NCBI GenBank assembly: GCA_016401345.1
Contig: JAEACG010000004.1
Coordinates: 62,001 to 126,000 of the forward strand
Origin: Fictibacillus nanhaiensis
GTDB taxonomy: Bacteria; Bacillota; Bacilli; Bacillales; Fictibacillaceae
Reading direction: 5' to 3'
Length of the DNA stretch: 64,000 nt
This document shows positions 8,283 through 17,430 of the stretch, piece by piece. Each line of letters starts with the position of its first letter. Position 1 is the first letter of the stretch. The notes beneath the pieces were generated by a model. The model had not been told where the DNA came from. It saw nothing but the letters and a program-made list of their open reading frames with translations, and made no database searches. The position numbers were made by a program, and so were the translations under genes.

Positions 8283-8370
8283 TAAGTTCACTATAGGCAT
8301 CTGTATACTTAATAACTATGCTTTTTTAATTTTTTCAAACACTTTACGCTCATCCTAGAAGCTCAATACC

Positions 8371-8405
8371 TTGACATCCGTTTTTGGTGAAACTAAAATG
8401 GTTAC
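8371..8405 (+). promoter_or_regulatory. Sigma-A promoter with overlapping Rrf2 operator
   Basis: TTGACA (8371-8376), 17-bp spacer, TAAAAT (8394-8399). An operator half-palindrome read on the minus strand as TGTAACCATTTTAGTTT covers 8389-8405 and thus the -10 box. The same motif occurs twice before the downstream oxidoreductase gene, so autorepression is likely. Confidence 0.7.
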
Positions 8406-8423
8406 ATCGAGAGGGTGAAAGAT

Positions 8424-8849
8424 ATGAAAAAAATTAGCAGTCGTTTTTCCGTCGCTGTTCACATTCTATCTCTTCTCGCATTAAGCCCATCTCCATGTAC
8501 ATCCGAGTTTATTGCAGAAAGCGTCAAGACAAATCCAGTTATCATTCGTAGGATTATTGGGAAGCTGAAAAAAGCTGGATTAGTCAATGTACGACCTGGA
8601 GCTGGAGGGGCATACTTAACGAAAGAGAAGGATGAAATAACGTTGCTTGATGTGTATCGGGCAGTCGAAGTGGTCGAGGAGGATGAACTCTTTCATCATC
8701 ATGAGAATCCCAATCCTAAATGTCCAGTAGGTGCTAATATCGAATCTGTATTTCGATCCAAGATGCTTCAAGCCCAAATGGTCTTAGAAAGGGAACTAGC
8801 TAACGTTACTCTTGGTCAAATGGTAACGGAAATAAGCGAAAAAAACTAG
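8424..8849 (+). CDS. Rrf2-family transcriptional regulator, YwnA-like
   Basis: A 141-residue winged-helix repressor of the Rrf2 family. It resembles B. subtilis YwnA: SRFSVAVHILSLLAL, ESVKTNPVIIRRIIGKLKKAG and the C-terminal ENPNPKCPVG segment. The single cysteine in that segment is the kind used for redox or electrophile sensing; the three-cysteine Fe-S cluster of IscR-type members is not evident. The ATG at 8424 follows GAGGGTGA; the frame is also open to a GTG at 8415. It precedes an NmrA-type oxidoreductase and shares operator sequences with it, a typical sensor-target pair. Confidence 0.85.
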   Translation: MKKISSRFSVAVHILSLLALSPSPCTSEFIAESVKTNPVIIRRIIGKLKKAGLVNVRPGAGGAYLTKEKDEITLLDVYRAVEVVEEDELFHHHENPNPKCPVGANIESVFRSKMLQAQMVLERELANVTLGQMVTEISEKN

Positions 8850-8880
8850 CTCATTAGAGAGCTAATTTTTTCATATGTGT

Positions 8881-8938
8881 TGTAACCACTTTGGTTATAA
8901 TGAAATCATTTGAGTTCGTTGTAACCATTTTGATTATA
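8881..8938 (+). promoter_or_regulatory. Two Rrf2 operators upstream of the oxidoreductase gene
   Basis: TGTAACCACTTTGGTTATA at 8881-8899 and TGTAACCATTTTGATTATA at 8920-8938. Both are palindromes of the form TAACCA-N3-TGGTTA, 39 bp apart, and match the site over the regulator's own promoter. TATAAT at 8896-8901 overlaps the first. Confidence 0.7.
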
Positions 8939-8986
8939 CTACCATCTCTTGAAACCATTTTTTACAAAGAAGGGAAGGATTTACGA

Positions 8987-9850
8987 ATGTCAATCGTTGT
9001 AACTGGTGCAACTGGATTATTAGGAAATCTTGTTATTCAACACTTACTAAAAAAAGTGCCTGCCAATCAGATAGTAGCAAGTGTTCGAAATGTAGAAAAA
9101 GCTTCCGAATTAGAAAAGCTTGGAGTTGAAGTTCGTCATGGAGATTATATGGATTTTGAATCGATGAAAAAATCCTTTGACGGAGCATCGAAGTTATTAT
9201 TCATCTCTAGCCCAGACATGGATGATACTCTTCGTGTACGACAGCATGCCAATGTTGTCCAAGCAGCAAGAGATGCAGGTGTCAAACATATAGCTTACAC
9301 GGGATATGCTTTTGGTGAAGAGTCTAAGATACCTCTAGCACTTGTCCATATGGCTACAGAATATGCCATCCGTACAACAGGCATACCCTTTACTTTCCTG
9401 CGTAATGCTCTCTACACAGAGGTATTCGTCAACCCAGGACTTGGTGGTGCCATAGAGCGTGGAGAACTCGTAACAAATGCTGGAACAGGAGTCCTTAATG
9501 CTGTGTCTCGGAATGACCTTGCTTTGGCAGCTGCAACAGCTCTGACGGAGGGTGGCCATGTAAATAAAACCTATAATCTAGTAAGCCCAGAGCCTTGGAG
9601 CTTCGATGAGCTTGCACAAGTTCTTACTGAAGTCTCAGGTAAAAAGGTTGTTCACCGCCCTGTTTCCTATGATGAAATGAAAGATTATCTTATCATTGTA
9701 GGTTTGCCAAAACCAGTAGTTGAAATGTCGGCCGGTATTTATCAAGCAGTTTCTGAAGGAGAAACCTCCAGAACTTCTGGAGATTTGCAAAAACTGATCG
9801 GTACACCAACTTCACTAGAAGAGGTTGTAATACAAGCTCTACAAGATTGA
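8987..9850 (+). CDS. NmrA-family NAD(P)H-binding oxidoreductase (QOR2-like)
   Basis: A 287-residue atypical short-chain dehydrogenase fold. The Rossmann motif TGATGLLG is at residues 6-13, VVQAARDAGVKHIAYTG near 87-103 and FLRNALY near 138-144. The pattern matches NmrA/YtfG-type quinone reductases that use NADPH. AGGGAAGGAT precedes the ATG at 8987; the frame is open upstream, but that part overlaps the operators. Regulation by the adjacent Rrf2 protein through the two upstream palindromes is inferred. A role in detoxifying quinones or electrophiles would fit, but the substrate is unknown. Confidence 0.82.
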   Translation: MSIVVTGATGLLGNLVIQHLLKKVPANQIVASVRNVEKASELEKLGVEVRHGDYMDFESMKKSFDGASKLLFISSPDMDDTLRVRQHANVVQAARDAGVKHIAYTGYAFGEESKIPLALVHMATEYAIRTTGIPFTFLRNALYTEVFVNPGLGGAIERGELVTNAGTGVLNAVSRNDLALAAATALTEGGHVNKTYNLVSPEPWSFDELAQVLTEVSGKKVVHRPVSYDEMKDYLIIVGLPKPVVEMSAGIYQAVSEGETSRTSGDLQKLIGTPTSLEEVVIQALQD

Positions 9851-9865
9851 TGATTTTTACAAAAA

Positions 9866-9910
9866 AACAGATCACAGTTGGATTCAGGTCCATTCAAGTG
9901 ATCTGTTTTT
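9866..9910 (+). terminator. Terminator of the NmrA-type gene
   Basis: AACAGATCAC pairs with GTGATCTGTTTTT; A-run and T-run flank the stem. Confidence 0.7.
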
Positions 9911-9988
9911 ACTTATATTTTGCTTTAATATGGTTATGTTTAATAAGATATGTTGTAATAAAGACTGGTATCGAAAGAGAGATCCCAT

Positions 9989-10060
9989 ATGAGATTGAGG
10001 ATTTTAGATCAATCCCCTGATTCTTTAAGCAAAACCGCTCATAATTATAGGGTGTTAAGC
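9989..10060 (+). pseudogene. N-terminal fragment of a luciferase-like monooxygenase gene
   Basis: The frame starting MRLRILDQSPDSLSKTAHN matches the start of the following luciferase-like protein (MKLSVLDQSVISNAQNAN) and then loses similarity. This looks like the remains of a tandem copy. The reading frame stays open to 10198 but without recognisable content. Confidence 0.5.
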
Positions 10061-10160
10061 CTTTTTGTAAATGAACACTCAATCTCAAGGAATGCGGAAA
10101 TAGTCTCTAAAGCCGGCAAAATTTTATTTAAGAGAATTGTCATGAAAGAAGGTCATTTTA

Positions 10161-11153
10161 ATGAAACTGAGTGTACTCGATCAATCTGTCATAAGTAATG
10201 CACAAAATGCAAATATTGCCCTACAAAATACAGTACGATTGGCAAAAATTACAGAGGAATTGGGATACACTCGATTTTGGGTAGCTGAGCATCATAATTC
10301 AAATGGAATCGCGGGTACATCACCAGAGGTGCTGATCTCAAGTATTGCTTCACATACAAATAAGATCCGTGTAGGTTCAGGTGGGGTTTTGCTTCCACAA
10401 TATAGTCCTTTTAAAGTAGCAGAAAATTTCAAGGTTCTAGATGCATTGTATCCAAATAGAATTGACTTGGGAATCGGGCGTTCACCTGGAGGTTCTTCAT
10501 CGACTCGGTTAGCCCTCACAGACGGATTGAGAAAAAGTATGAATGAATTCCCAAGACAAGTCACTGACCTACAAGGCTTTATTTATGACCAATTACCCGA
10601 TTCACACCCTTATCATGATGTGATTGCTTATCCTTCTGTTGAAACAAAACCGCAATTATGGCTTTTAGGTGTCACACATCGAGGGGCAAGATTTGCTGCT
10701 GAGAAGGGAACAGCTTTTACCTATGGTCATTTTATAAATCCAATTAATGGGAAAAAATCGATGGAAACATATAGGAATAACTTCCAACCGTCTAGATCTT
10801 TAGCTAAACCAAAAACAATCGTGTGTATATTTGTGGTATGTGCTCCAACACAAGAACAAGCAGAAGAAATGGCGCTGAGCCAGGACCTGTGGCTGTTAGC
10901 AGTTGAGAAGGGGAGGGATACCCATATTCCCTCTAAGCGTGAGTCAAAGAGTACATCATTATCAAAAGAAGACCAGGCAAAAGTAATCGAAAATCGGAAT
11001 CGAATGGTAATCGGAACTCCTGAGAAGGTAAGAAAGGAACTCCTTGGATTAAGTGAATTCTATCAAACAGACGAATTCATGATCCTGACTAATGTCTATG
11101 ATTTTCAAGACAAGATTCAATCTTACTCCTTACTGGCGGAAGCATTACTTTAA
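10161..11153 (+). CDS. LLM-class flavin-dependent oxidoreductase
   Basis: A 330-residue bacterial luciferase-like (TIM-barrel) FMN/F420-type oxidoreductase. FWVAEHHNSNGIAGTSPEVL (near 39-58), IRVGSGGVLLPQYSPFKVAE (near 70-89) and LDLGIGRSPGG-like sequence near 100-110 are hallmark segments of the YtmO/YceB group. AAGGTCATTTTA precedes the ATG. Likely cytoplasmic and working with a reduced flavin donor; the substrate cannot be read from sequence. It stands alone, with a strong terminator at 11345-11374. Confidence 0.88.
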   Translation: MKLSVLDQSVISNAQNANIALQNTVRLAKITEELGYTRFWVAEHHNSNGIAGTSPEVLISSIASHTNKIRVGSGGVLLPQYSPFKVAENFKVLDALYPNRIDLGIGRSPGGSSSTRLALTDGLRKSMNEFPRQVTDLQGFIYDQLPDSHPYHDVIAYPSVETKPQLWLLGVTHRGARFAAEKGTAFTYGHFINPINGKKSMETYRNNFQPSRSLAKPKTIVCIFVVCAPTQEQAEEMALSQDLWLLAVEKGRDTHIPSKRESKSTSLSKEDQAKVIENRNRMVIGTPEKVRKELLGLSEFYQTDEFMILTNVYDFQDKIQSYSLLAEALL

Positions 11154-11344
11154 GACTTAAAAAGTTTATCTTCTTTCCTTGCAAAACGTTGAATCCATAT
11201 TAAAAGGCTATATGCTATGGTATGGGGATTTCAAAAAATAAACGCCTAATTGTTTGGAGTGAGGATTCAGGACTGACCAAGTTTAGCAGCGGATACATCC
11301 GATCTAAAGATAAAGGTTTAGGTTAAAAAAGAATATGTGACGAC

Positions 11345-11374
11345 AAACCGCTAAAATCACTTGGCGGTTTTTTT
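11345..11374 (+). terminator. Rho-independent terminator
   Basis: AAACCGC (11345-11351) pairs with GCGGTTT, followed by a run of T. Apart from this hairpin the gap 11154-11461 shows nothing recognisable. Confidence 0.7.
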
Positions 11375-11461
11375 GGTTCTTATGTCATTTTCTGATGTGT
11401 AAATTGTCTAAATCTGAACATAATAACAAAGATTTATATACATTATCTTATTAGGAGATTG

Positions 11462-12955
11462 ATGTTTATGTTTAGGAAGAGGAAGTGTATAGGGGTAAGA
11501 AAACGAATGGAAAATAGCACAGGGAAAGCCCCAAATACTCCTATTGCATTAGAGGCGCTCCGTGAACGTATAGACAACATGGAAGACGCTGAAGTAATCG
11601 AATATCAAACCCAAAACAATAAGATATTTGTATTGATATTTATAGGAACATTGATTGATAAAGCAAGGTTAAATGAAGCTGTAATTGAACCTTTACGGCT
11701 CTGCAATTATGAAAATATTTCAGCTTGCATTTCTGTCTCTAAAATTACTGATATTACAACGTTGGAAGAGGCTGAAAAGAAATTGATGCTGGGAGCCATC
11801 CTTCTTTTTGACACCATTGAAAATCAATGGTGTTCCGTTGATCTTAAAGATCCAACGGGACGTGGCATAGAAACTTCTGAAACAGAAACAATCCTTTATG
11901 GCGCCAAAGACAGTTTCAGTGAAAACTTAGAACAAAATATTACATTGATCCGTAGAAGGCTACCACTAACAGCCTTAAAATCAGAGAAATTCACGGTAGG
12001 ATCACTAACTGAAACAAAGATTGTTTTAATGTATATTGAGGGTTTAACGAATCCTGATTTCATTTCAATTGCTAGGGAAAAAATCAAGAGTATCGACTTT
12101 GATCAGATTCTTGACTCCTCCCAATTAGCAGCGTTTATGGAAGATCATTATCATAGTGTATTTCCACAATTTCAACATACTGACCGTCCCGATGTGTGTG
12201 CATACGCACTAGGCGTAGGCAAACTTACCATTCTAGTGGATAATACACCGTTTGCCCTGAATGCTCCAATTAACTTTTTCCATTTATTCCAATCACCCGA
12301 AGATTATATTAATCGCTGGATCGTTGCAAGCTTCTTGCGGATCATAAGATATTTAAGTTTCATGCTCTCCTTGCTGATGATTCCATTATATGTTGCTTTA
12401 ACGACACATCATTATCAGATGATTCCCTTGCAAATTCTATTCGTCCTTGTAGAAACGAGAAGTAAATTGCCACTAACTCCGTTTTGGGAATCGTTCATTA
12501 TGTTGGTAACACTTGAGGTCATTAAAGAAGCAAGTCTAAGAATGCCTACAAAATCTGGTCAAACGTTAGGCGTAATCGGTGGTATTGTCGTTGGACAAGC
12601 TGCTGTAGAAGCAGGATTCGCTAGTCAAGTTCTGATTGTTTTGGTTGGTATTTCTGCTATCGCTTCGTTTCTTGTGCCGAATTACTTGATGACCAAAGCG
12701 ACCACATTGATACAGTTTATGCTATTGATCCTTGCTTCATATCTTGGAGTAATGGGCATCTTTATGGGCATCATTTTACTTTTTGTCCATTTGAATTCAC
12801 TTACTTCCTTGAAACAACCATATTTTACCCCTGTTTCGCCTTTTTATGGGAAAGATTGGCTTGATCTATTTATCCGTGGACCATTGCATTGGATGAAAAC
12901 AAGGCCAGAGGCTCTTCATCCTTTACAGAAATGGCGTTATAGCCGAAGGAGATGA
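11462..12955 (+). CDS. Spore germination receptor A subunit (GerA family), operon 1
   Basis: A 497-residue A subunit of a GerA-type nutrient germinant receptor of the inner spore membrane. The N-terminal half (to about residue 285) is soluble; RPDVCAYALGVGKLTILVDNTPFALNAP marks the junction typical of the family, followed by about five membrane segments with GQTLGVIGGIVVGQAAVEAG. AGGAG precedes the ATGs at 11462 and 11468; either could be used. First gene of a three-gene operon with B and C subunits. The germinant recognised is unknown. It would be made late in the forespore. Confidence 0.93.
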   Translation: MFMFRKRKCIGVRKRMENSTGKAPNTPIALEALRERIDNMEDAEVIEYQTQNNKIFVLIFIGTLIDKARLNEAVIEPLRLCNYENISACISVSKITDITTLEEAEKKLMLGAILLFDTIENQWCSVDLKDPTGRGIETSETETILYGAKDSFSENLEQNITLIRRRLPLTALKSEKFTVGSLTETKIVLMYIEGLTNPDFISIAREKIKSIDFDQILDSSQLAAFMEDHYHSVFPQFQHTDRPDVCAYALGVGKLTILVDNTPFALNAPINFFHLFQSPEDYINRWIVASFLRIIRYLSFMLSLLMIPLYVALTTHHYQMIPLQILFVLVETRSKLPLTPFWESFIMLVTLEVIKEASLRMPTKSGQTLGVIGGIVVGQAAVEAGFASQVLIVLVGISAIASFLVPNYLMTKATTLIQFMLLILASYLGVMGIFMGIILLFVHLNSLTSLKQPYFTPVSPFYGKDWLDLFIRGPLHWMKTRPEALHPLQKWRYSRRR

Positions 12956-12959
12956 TACC

Positions 12960-14075
12960 TTGACTGATTTTTCATTGTTCGAGAAAACCTCTTCGTATCA
13001 GGGTATTTATATGACTTTAATGGTCAATAGGATACAAATGTTATATTTTGCGATCATCATGCCCGTATTTCTTATATATCCCTATATGATTTGGATGATT
13101 ATCATTGTAGGAATATTATCGCAAATCAGTATATTCATGTTATCGAAATGGTTTAATTCCATGTATGCATCTAAAGGTTACGAAGGTTTCGTAGAAATTT
13201 TCGGTGAACGTATGGTACGGTTACTAGCCATCATCGGAATCGGTTTCATATTTTTAAAAGTGATCGTAATTATACTCGGATATATAGAAGTAGTACGACA
13301 TTTCATCTTCCCTTCAGTGAATACGAATTGGATGCTTTTGTTCATTTTGCTTATTTGCTGGTATGTTGCTTCACTAGGGATGGCCATTACGATCCGTTTC
13401 ATCGTCATTGCCTTTTTATGTACAGCTTGGATGCTATTATTATTATTAAAACTCCCTTTTCATTCCTTTGCTTCTATACATGATCTATTTCCGTTAATAC
13501 CATATGAATGGACGATGAAATCATGGAAAGGTGTGTTATTCATCTGGTCAGCCTTTTCTGGCCCGGAATATTTGGTTCTACTAGCGCCTTGGTTCAATAA
13601 GAGAGAAAAAATCCTGAAATACATGACAATCGGAAATGCATTTACCATTTTTGAATATCTGTTTATATTTATTGCATCTTTGCTTTTTTTCGGATCACAT
13701 TATCTTGGAGAAAACAAATTACCGGTGATGGAAATGATACGTTACTTGCAGTCTCCAGTGTTTGAGCGAATCGATATGATTTTAATCTCTGTATATTTAT
13801 TTCACTTTGTATTCGCAATATCAATCTTTCTCTTACTTTTTTATGGTGCAACTCGTATTACTTTGAAGAAATCAAAAGATCAAACGACTCGATTAGGGTT
13901 TGCACTAAGTTGTGCTATATTTTTCATTTGTATAATGATGAGTAATGAATTGTTGTGGAAAAAGGCAACTAATCAAAATATTTTGTTAGAGCTAGAGATA
14001 TGGGCAGGAGCACTCACTTACTTATTCGTACCATTACTTCTTTTCATCTCTTTAAAGCGAAAGGGCCGTTCCTAG
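12960..14075 (+). CDS. Spore germination receptor B subunit (GerB family permease), operon 1
   Basis: A 371-residue integral membrane protein with about ten hydrophobic segments, of the APC-type spore germination permease family. It begins with TTG at 12960 after GAAGGAG, four bases past the A-subunit stop, indicating tight operon structure. B subunits are thought to form the ligand-binding and transport-like part of the receptor. The segment FSGPEYLVLLAPWFNKREK is typical of the middle of this family. No truncation is seen. Confidence 0.9.
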   Translation: MTDFSLFEKTSSYQGIYMTLMVNRIQMLYFAIIMPVFLIYPYMIWMIIIVGILSQISIFMLSKWFNSMYASKGYEGFVEIFGERMVRLLAIIGIGFIFLKVIVIILGYIEVVRHFIFPSVNTNWMLLFILLICWYVASLGMAITIRFIVIAFLCTAWMLLLLLKLPFHSFASIHDLFPLIPYEWTMKSWKGVLFIWSAFSGPEYLVLLAPWFNKREKILKYMTIGNAFTIFEYLFIFIASLLFFGSHYLGENKLPVMEMIRYLQSPVFERIDMILISVYLFHFVFAISIFLLLFYGATRITLKKSKDQTTRLGFALSCAIFFICIMMSNELLWKKATNQNILLELEIWAGALTYLFVPLLLFISLKRKGRS

Positions 14076-14076
14076 T

Positions 14077-15156
14077 ATGAAACATAAACATACCAAAATA
14101 CTTTTCGTCATTTTTGTTAATTTGATCCTTTTATCAGGTTGTTCGCCTATTGCAGAAAAAAATCTGATTGAAGAAATTGCTCCTGTGACTTTTTGGTCGA
14201 TTCAAAAAGGGGAGGATGAGAAATACCGAATGAGCACTTTGATACCTCCCCTTGTAAAAGAACATAAACGCCTTTTGACTGTTCAAGTCGACTTGTTAAA
14301 AGAAGGTATGAAGGGTTTCAATTTAAAGTATTATAGAGAATTGAAAGTTGGCCAACTCCGGATGCTGTTGATTAGTGAAGAAATTGCAAAAGAAGGGATC
14401 AATCCATTGATTGATACGATTTTGACAGATCCTGATATTTCTAAACGTTTATATCTAGCCGTTGTCAGAGGGAATTTCGATGAGTACATCAATAATCAAC
14501 TGAAAATGCAAGAAGACCTAGATTATTATCTCTATCGGATGTTCAAGCATTACGAAAATCAGGGGAAGTTGACAATTATAAATTTGCATCAATTCATGAA
14601 GACACTTCATTCACCAGCGCATTCTCCCGTAGTGCCTGTATTTGAAGCAAGTGATGAAAATTTCCAATACCTAGGTACTGGCATATTTAGTAATGACAAA
14701 TTGATTGAAACCACGAACAACATGGAAGAGCAAATATACCAGCTTATCGGCAACGATCACTTTTTAAAGTATTTTGCGATTCGTGATTTATCCATTGTTC
14801 TTGGCCATGTGAAAGCCAATAGCCAATTGAATATAGATAAATCATATTCTGAACTGAATCTCAACGTCCAATTAAACGGACGACTTGATGAAATTGCACG
14901 GAAACATAATATACTTACCAGTGATGAGCTTTCAAGATTCGAATCAGAAATTGAATCGTATTTGGAAAAACAGACTACACAGTTCATAAAAAAGCTCCAA
15001 GAGAATAAAGTTGACCCTTTACAATTCAGAAAGTATACCTTAAAACCTTTCTCAAAACCTCTCGATGAAAAAGAATGGTTAAACAGATGGGAGCTAATGA
15101 AGTTGAAGGTCGATTATGATCTTAAAATCCAACCGCTTACAGATATCAAAAACTAA
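14077..15156 (+). CDS. Spore germination receptor C subunit lipoprotein (GerC family), operon 1
   Basis: A 359-residue Ger(x)C-family lipoprotein. The signal peptide ends in the lipobox LLSGC, predicting lipidation at Cys22 and anchoring to the outer face of the inner spore membrane. It starts one base after the B-subunit stop. The C-terminal domain LEKQTTQFIKKLQENKVDPL is typical of GerC. A clear terminator downstream was not found; the gap to 15830 carries degenerate repeats. Confidence 0.9.
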   Translation: MKHKHTKILFVIFVNLILLSGCSPIAEKNLIEEIAPVTFWSIQKGEDEKYRMSTLIPPLVKEHKRLLTVQVDLLKEGMKGFNLKYYRELKVGQLRMLLISEEIAKEGINPLIDTILTDPDISKRLYLAVVRGNFDEYINNQLKMQEDLDYYLYRMFKHYENQGKLTIINLHQFMKTLHSPAHSPVVPVFEASDENFQYLGTGIFSNDKLIETTNNMEEQIYQLIGNDHFLKYFAIRDLSIVLGHVKANSQLNIDKSYSELNLNVQLNGRLDEIARKHNILTSDELSRFESEIESYLEKQTTQFIKKLQENKVDPLQFRKYTLKPFSKPLDEKEWLNRWELMKLKVDYDLKIQPLTDIKN

Positions 15157-15280
15157 TCAATCCATCTCTTAAGAAAGCTCTATTTTTACTTTGTCTGCGG
15201 GAAGTCCCAGAATAAAAGAACAGGTAAAGACTCCCGAAAAATCTGGACCCCACTCATAATAGATTAAAAGTATGAACAAG

Positions 15281-15325
15281 TTTTTATGGCATTTCTTCAA
15301 GGAGGAGAAATGCATTTTTTTATGG
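15281..15325 (+). repeat. Cassette-site-like hairpin (outlying copy)
   Basis: GGCATTTCTTCAAGG and GGAGAAATGC form a hairpin followed by seven T and ATGG. It is the same core as in the array sites at 17990-24920, but lacks the CACAATCGGGTGC left box. Confidence 0.55.
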
Positions 15326-15830
15326 AAGTTTGGTAAAAGAGGTACTAACTATATTAATTATATTTATTAGGGAAAACTGACCTCTCAGTATAAAGTTAAC
15401 TAATTCATTCTGAAGAAAGGAAGAATATATGAATCATAATAAGTTATTTAAAAATTAGAGAAAAAGAATTCCAAAAAAGATGGCGGGTAGAAAACTACTG
15501 GCTTGATATTTTCCATTTGGGTTGGGAGAAAAAGTAATTGGATTGGAATTTACATGGAACTTATTCAACACACAGCAGACGTTCAGCTTTTAAATACGAT
15601 TTTAGGAGAATAAGGATTATGAAAAAACCCGTTAGAATAAGGGGCACCTGTTTTCCTTTTTTCCTATATACTAATCTATTCTAAAGGAGTTTTTATGGAA
15701 GTAAGATCTGTGCAAACAGACCCCACCTGGCGACTACTGGGATCGGGACTTTTTTGTAGTGTTTGTAATTTATTTTGATAAGCTACATACTAAACTCAAA
15801 ACATTTTTCAATATGAATGCAGGTGTCGGA
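15326..15830. other. Intergenic stretch with decayed small ORFs and a degenerate repeat
   Basis: A nine-codon frame with a good ribosome binding site begins at about 15429, and a frame reading REKEFQKRWRVENYWLDIFH follows out of phase, as expected of a decayed small gene. Near 15551-15580 ATGGAACTTATTCAACACAC resembles the right half of the array sites. This may be an old, eroded cassette. Nothing else is recognised before the LysR gene. Confidence 0.4.
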
Positions 15831-16709
15831 ATGGATATTAAACAATTACAATATTTCATCGAGGTTGCAAAATATAACAGTTTTACCCGTGCAGCTAAAG
15901 AATTGTTCATCACTCAGCCAACCATAAGTAAGATGATCAAAAATTTAGAAGATGAACTAGGATTGGTTCTGTTTGACCGTTCCAGCAGAAAGAAGCTCAT
16001 ATTAACCGATGCTGGCAGAGTCATCTATGAACAGGCTAAACTCGTCGATAAAGCTTTTAACAATTTAGAATCAGAAATGGATAATTTGCTGGGACTTCAA
16101 AAAGGACATGTTCGAATTGGATTACCTCCTATTTTTAATTCTCGTCTCTTTCCGAAACTGGTGGGAAGTTTTCATGAGAAGTATCCAGCCATTACATTCG
16201 AATTGATGGAGGATGGATCGAAGAAAATCGAAGAAGAAGTAGCTAGTCATCTCTTGGATATCGGAGTTGTTGTACTCCCCACAAACAACGATATCTTTCA
16301 GTACTTTTCGTTTATGAAGGAAGATCTGAAGCTCATTATTCACCCGGATCATCCACTTGCCCAATGTGAAGTAGTTGATCTATCGGATCTCTGCAGTGAA
16401 TCTTTTATACTGTTCAATAAGGATTTTGTTCTGCATGACCGGATCATCTCTTCTTGTAATCATGCTGGATTTCATCCTCATGTGATCTCCGAAAGCTCAC
16501 AATGGTCCTTTATAGAAGAGATGGTCGCTTGTAAACTGGGTGTTTCTTTATTACCTGAAAGTATTTGCAAGCACCTTACCACAAAAGTAAAGACAATGAA
16601 TGTGGTGAATCCCTCAATAAATTGGGAACTCGCTCTTATTTGGAGAAAGGATCAATATTTATCTTTTGCCGCAAAAGAGTGGCTGCGTTATGCCAAAGAA
16701 CAACTTTAA
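15831..16709 (+). CDS. LysR-family transcriptional regulator
   Basis: A 292-residue LysR-type regulator. The N-terminal helix-turn-helix covers residues 1-60 (MDIKQLQYFIEVAKYNSFTR, then TQPTISKMIKNLEDELG), followed by a periplasmic-binding-like effector domain. The frame is open further upstream, but the family begins at MDIKQLQYF, so ATG 15831 was chosen; its ribosome binding site is weak. Sequence pattern is near the CidR/YwbI-like group. The regulated genes are not evident; the thioesterase gene downstream is separated by a terminator. Confidence 0.88.
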   Translation: MDIKQLQYFIEVAKYNSFTRAAKELFITQPTISKMIKNLEDELGLVLFDRSSRKKLILTDAGRVIYEQAKLVDKAFNNLESEMDNLLGLQKGHVRIGLPPIFNSRLFPKLVGSFHEKYPAITFELMEDGSKKIEEEVASHLLDIGVVVLPTNNDIFQYFSFMKEDLKLIIHPDHPLAQCEVVDLSDLCSESFILFNKDFVLHDRIISSCNHAGFHPHVISESSQWSFIEEMVACKLGVSLLPESICKHLTTKVKTMNVVNPSINWELALIWRKDQYLSFAAKEWLRYAKEQL

Positions 16710-16722
16710 AAAATAATGCAAG

Positions 16723-16751
16723 AGACGATTCCACACGAATTGTCTTTTTTT
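16723..16751 (+). terminator. Terminator of the LysR gene
   Basis: AGACGATT (16723-16730) pairs with AATTGTCT (16738-16745), followed by T6. Confidence 0.75.
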
Positions 16752-16891
16752 ATGCCAATAGGGCATAGATGTAAGCATTTACATAGAGAGTGTCTATGTT
16801 GTAAATGAAAAATAACCATTTTACTTCATGTTATTTCAAGCGTACACTTGCCTTGTAAATGGAAACTCACATTCTGGAAGGAATGATTCAT

Positions 16892-17430
16892 ATGAACAAA
16901 AAGAGAGCGCGCGAGAAAGCAGAATTATTAATACTGATCAGGTTATGTCCCTGGATCTAAATAATTATAATACTTTATTCGGCGGTGTTTTGATGAGAAA
17001 GCTGGATAATAATGCAACATTATCTGCACGCAGACATGCCAGAGTAAAAGAATGTGTAACAGCTTCAACCGATTCAATCGACTTTTTATATCCTATCCAT
17101 CAAACAGACTCTGTCTGCATAGAATCCTTTGTCTCATATACCGGCAAAAGCTCAATGGAGATCTTTTGTAAAGTGATTGCAGAAGACATGCTAACAGGCG
17201 AGAGAAGAATTGCTGCGACTGCTTTCTTAACTTTCGTTGCTTTAGGTGAAGATAAAAAACCTGTCGATGTTCCACAAGTTATTCCTGAAACAGAGGAAGA
17301 GAAATTCTTATATGAAACAGCAAAAGAAAGGGCAGAAGTCCGAAAGCTGAGACGATTGAAAAGTAAAGAATTAGCAGCTGTTATCTCTCTTGATAAACCG
17401 TGGGATGTAAAAGAGGAGGTATATGCATGA
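16892..17430 (+). CDS. Acyl-CoA thioesterase (hotdog fold), N-terminal frameshift suspected
   Basis: Hydrolyses acyl-CoA thioesters; hotdog-fold family close to YkhA. The core reads VMSLDLNNYNTLFGGVLMRK, RHARVKECVTASTDSIDFLY and SYTGKSSMEIFCKV. A good ribosome binding site (GGAAGGAATG) precedes ATG 16892, whose frame reads MNKKRARE and then leaves the family; the next frame continues ESRIINTDQVMSLDL. Family members start KKARESR, so a two-base insertion around 16914-16918 seems to split the gene. Without it the in-frame start would be ATG 16828 or 16945. Either a sequencing error or a young pseudogene. The stop overlaps the next ATG. Confidence 0.8.
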
